Below the pieces are notes generated by a model. It did no database searches. It saw only the letters and a program-made list of their open reading frames with translations, and was not told where the DNA came from. A stretch of 64,000 nucleotides of DNA from Citrobacter freundii (lineage in GTDB: Bacteria; Bacteroidota; Bacteroidia; Chitinophagales; Chitinophagaceae). Positions 62,357 through 64,000 of this stretch are shown piece by piece (position 1 is the first letter of the stretch; each line of letters opens with the position of its first letter). The stretch is from NCBI GenBank assembly GCA_003243445.1, contig QFQQ01000034.1, positions 1 to 64,000 on the forward strand, read 5' to 3'. Position numbers and translations under genes: made by a program.

Positions 62357-63715
62357 ATGAATATCAAGAATAACATTCTCGAAACGATAGGAAATACACC
62401 ATTGATCCGGTTGAATAAAGTGGCGAAGGATCTCCCCTGCACTGTGCTGGCGAAAGTGGATTATTTCAACCCCGGCAATTCCATCAAAGACCGCATGGCA
62501 TTGAAGATGGTTGAAGTGGCCGAGCAGGAAGGAAAACTGAAGCCCGGGGGTACCATTATCGAAGGTACAAGCGGTAATACGGGTATGGGCCTTGCACTGG
62601 CTGCTGTGGTGAAAGGATACAAATGCATATTTGTTACAACAGATAAACAATCAAAAGAAAAAGCGGATATCCTGAAAGCGGTTGGCGCTGAAGTCATCGT
62701 TTGCCCGACGAATGTTTTGCCGGAAGATCCGCGTAGCTATTACAGCGTGGCGGCGAGGCTGGCGAAAGAAGTGCCCAACTCTTATCATATGAATCAGTAT
62801 GATAATCTCGCAAACCGCCTCGCGCATTATGAAACGACCGGTCCGGAGATCTGGGAGCAGACTGGTGGAAAGATCACTCACCTGGTGTGTACCGCTGGTA
62901 CGGGTGGGACCATTACCGGCACCGCAATGTATCTGAAAGAGAAGAATCCAGCTATACAGATCTGGGCAATCGATGTGTATGGTTCATTGCTTACAAAGTA
63001 TTTCAATACCGGTGAGATCGACATGAATGAAGTTCACCCATACATAAGTGAAGGCTTTGGTGAAGACTTTGTGCCGAAGAATTATGATATGAGCGTGATC
63101 GATAAGTTTGAGCAGGTAACCGATAAAGACGGTGCGGTAATGGCGCGTAAACTGGCCCGCGAGGAAGGATTGTTCTGCGGATATAGCGCCGGAAGCTGTT
63201 TGCAGGGATTGATGCAGTTAAAAAGCAGTCTTAAGAAAGATGATGTGGTGGTCTGCATTTTCCATGATCATGGCAGCCGCTATGTGGCCAAGATCTACAA
63301 TGATCAGTGGATGATCGAACGCGGATTCCTGGATGTGAAGACCTTTAAGGATGTGGTCAGTTCAAGAGGCACCAAGCGGCTGATCACTATTGAAGCAGAT
63401 AAATCTGTAGCGGAAGCGGTTGACCTGATGAAGAAGTATGATATCGAACAGATCCCGGTTATGAATGGCGAAGGACCGATCGGCGCGATCAGCGAAGGCG
63501 GCCTGTTCCAAAAAGTTTTCGACAATCCTGAGATCAAGAGCTCAAAGGTGAAAGATGTGTTGGAACCTACACTCCCAATTGTTCCCTTTGATACCCCAGT
63601 TGAGAAATTAAGTCCCCTTATTACTAAAGGAAATGGGGCCATTCTTTCCAAAGACGAGGCAGGCAATTATCATATTATCACAAAATATGACATCCTGCAG
63701 GCACTGGGCAAATAA
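62357..63715 (+). CDS. PLP-dependent cysteine/cystathionine beta-synthase with CBS domains
   Basis: 452 aa, cytoplasmic, sulfur amino-acid metabolism. The PLP Lys44 lies in NPGNSIKDRMALK; phosphate-binding EGTSGNTGMGLA follows, and GTAGTGGTITGTAMYLKEKNP is the C-terminal PLP-domain motif. Residues about 330-452 hold two CBS motifs (TIEADKSVAEAVDLMKKYDI and LEPTLPIVPFDTPVEKLSPL), which usually bind adenosyl ligands such as AdoMet. This architecture matches cystathionine beta-synthase rather than plain cysteine synthase, though activity on serine versus O-acetylserine is not certain. Transcribed alone. Confidence 0.9.
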   Translation: MNIKNNILETIGNTPLIRLNKVAKDLPCTVLAKVDYFNPGNSIKDRMALKMVEVAEQEGKLKPGGTIIEGTSGNTGMGLALAAVVKGYKCIFVTTDKQSKEKADILKAVGAEVIVCPTNVLPEDPRSYYSVAARLAKEVPNSYHMNQYDNLANRLAHYETTGPEIWEQTGGKITHLVCTAGTGGTITGTAMYLKEKNPAIQIWAIDVYGSLLTKYFNTGEIDMNEVHPYISEGFGEDFVPKNYDMSVIDKFEQVTDKDGAVMARKLAREEGLFCGYSAGSCLQGLMQLKSSLKKDDVVVCIFHDHGSRYVAKIYNDQWMIERGFLDVKTFKDVVSSRGTKRLITIEADKSVAEAVDLMKKYDIEQIPVMNGEGPIGAISEGGLFQKVFDNPEIKSSKVKDVLEPTLPIVPFDTPVEKLSPLITKGNGAILSKDEAGNYHIITKYDILQALGK

Positions 63716-63744
63716 CCGCAACAATAAAGCAAAGAGTTTGACGT

Positions 63745-63778
63745 AAGGCTTCCGGAAACGTTTCCAGAGGCCTTTTTT
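63745..63778 (+). terminator. Terminator after the CBS-domain synthase gene
   Basis: Stem 63745-63758 / 63761-63774 pairs over 14 bp with one mismatch and one wobble, followed by a T run. It lies 30 nt past the stop codon. Confidence 0.75.
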
Positions 63779-64000
63779 CGTAGAATTACGATTACTTTTC
63801 GCGTTGATACCGCAATGGGAAATTCGATGGTTTACGATAAATGTGGGAAATACTGAGACATCCAAATCGGTCAAAAATGCGCTATCGTATTAAAGCTATC
63901 CTAATTATTTTTGATCCGGAAGTTGATTGGTAACAATCATTATCAAATCCAATACCGAAAAGCCAGATCCAATAACTTAAGAAAAAACCTGATCCAACAT
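63779..64000. other. Right-hand edge of the window without a recognised gene
   Basis: I see no supported gene, RNA or repeat in the last 220 nt. An apparent minus-strand frame at 63608-63874 crosses the terminator and the end of the CBS-domain synthase gene and is treated as a shadow. Confidence 0.5.

Noticed and set aside
63608..63874. Minus-strand frame at the right edge
   Set aside because: It overlaps the end of the CBS-domain synthase gene and its terminator in antisense.

Overview
The window looks like the chromosome of a Bacteroidota bacterium, probably of the Chitinophagaceae type. Evidence: a SusC/SusD pair, a three-gene sdhC-sdhA-sdhB succinate dehydrogenase, Bacteroidota-style LptD and OstA-like proteins, many lipoproteins and outer-membrane barrels, and -7 promoter boxes of the form TAnnTTTG instead of E. 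coli-type -10 boxes. I see no transposase, integrase, phage gene, CRISPR array or rRNA. There is one tRNA, tRNA-Arg(TCT).

Layout. 0.3-9.2 kb: a secreted GH16 glucanase, an APH-fold kinase, urocanase (hutU), a CPA1 Na+/H+ antiporter, a DUF6515-like secreted protein, an NTF2-like protein and histidine ammonia-lyase (hutH). 9.4-15.9 kb: a large S9 peptidase, a SUKH protein, tRNA-Arg and catalase-peroxidase katG. 15.9-17.1 kb is nearly gene-free. 17.1-19.7 kb: ung, plsC and an unknown lipoprotein. 20.0-26.8 kb: an envelope-assembly group (lptD divergent from an amidase, then an MCE/MlaD protein and an OstA-like protein). 27.1-34.7 kb: a small outer-membrane protein whose 3' end is tandemly triplicated, then a DeoR regulator, SusC, SusD and a DUF4397 lipoprotein. 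34.8-44.4 kb: an SpmA/SpmB-like permease, ychF, a very large outer-membrane protein, a small barrel and a prolyl oligopeptidase. 44.5-48.1 kb: sdhCAB. 48.6-54.6 kb: a hypothetical gene and the thrABC operon behind a Thr/Ile-rich leader peptide. 54.7-58.2 kb: a MurNAc-recycling pair (murQ and a BadF-type sugar kinase) and an S41 protease. 58.5-63.7 kb: a small membrane protein, an ECF sigma/anti-sigma pair, a POTRA-plus-HEAT-like protein, a Spy/DUF4890-like protein and a CBS-domain cysteine/cystathionine synthase.

The most unusual content is between the genes. More than twenty intergenic gaps hold long inverted repeats. Their arms are built from short words in tandem: 7-nt words beginning GAT or GAC, or 9-nt words such as AGGTTCCAG, ATCTGCGTA or GGATTTATT. 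Several arms are perfectly complementary over 40-61 nt. In at least one family, two copies have diverged from each other while the arms within each copy remain complementary. They lie between convergent genes, within the sdh and thr operons, and directly upstream of -7 boxes, so they are more than ordinary terminators. These elements, the triplicated gene end plus hairpin at 27.5-28.2 kb, and the putative threonine attenuator at 54.5 kb are what I would follow up first.
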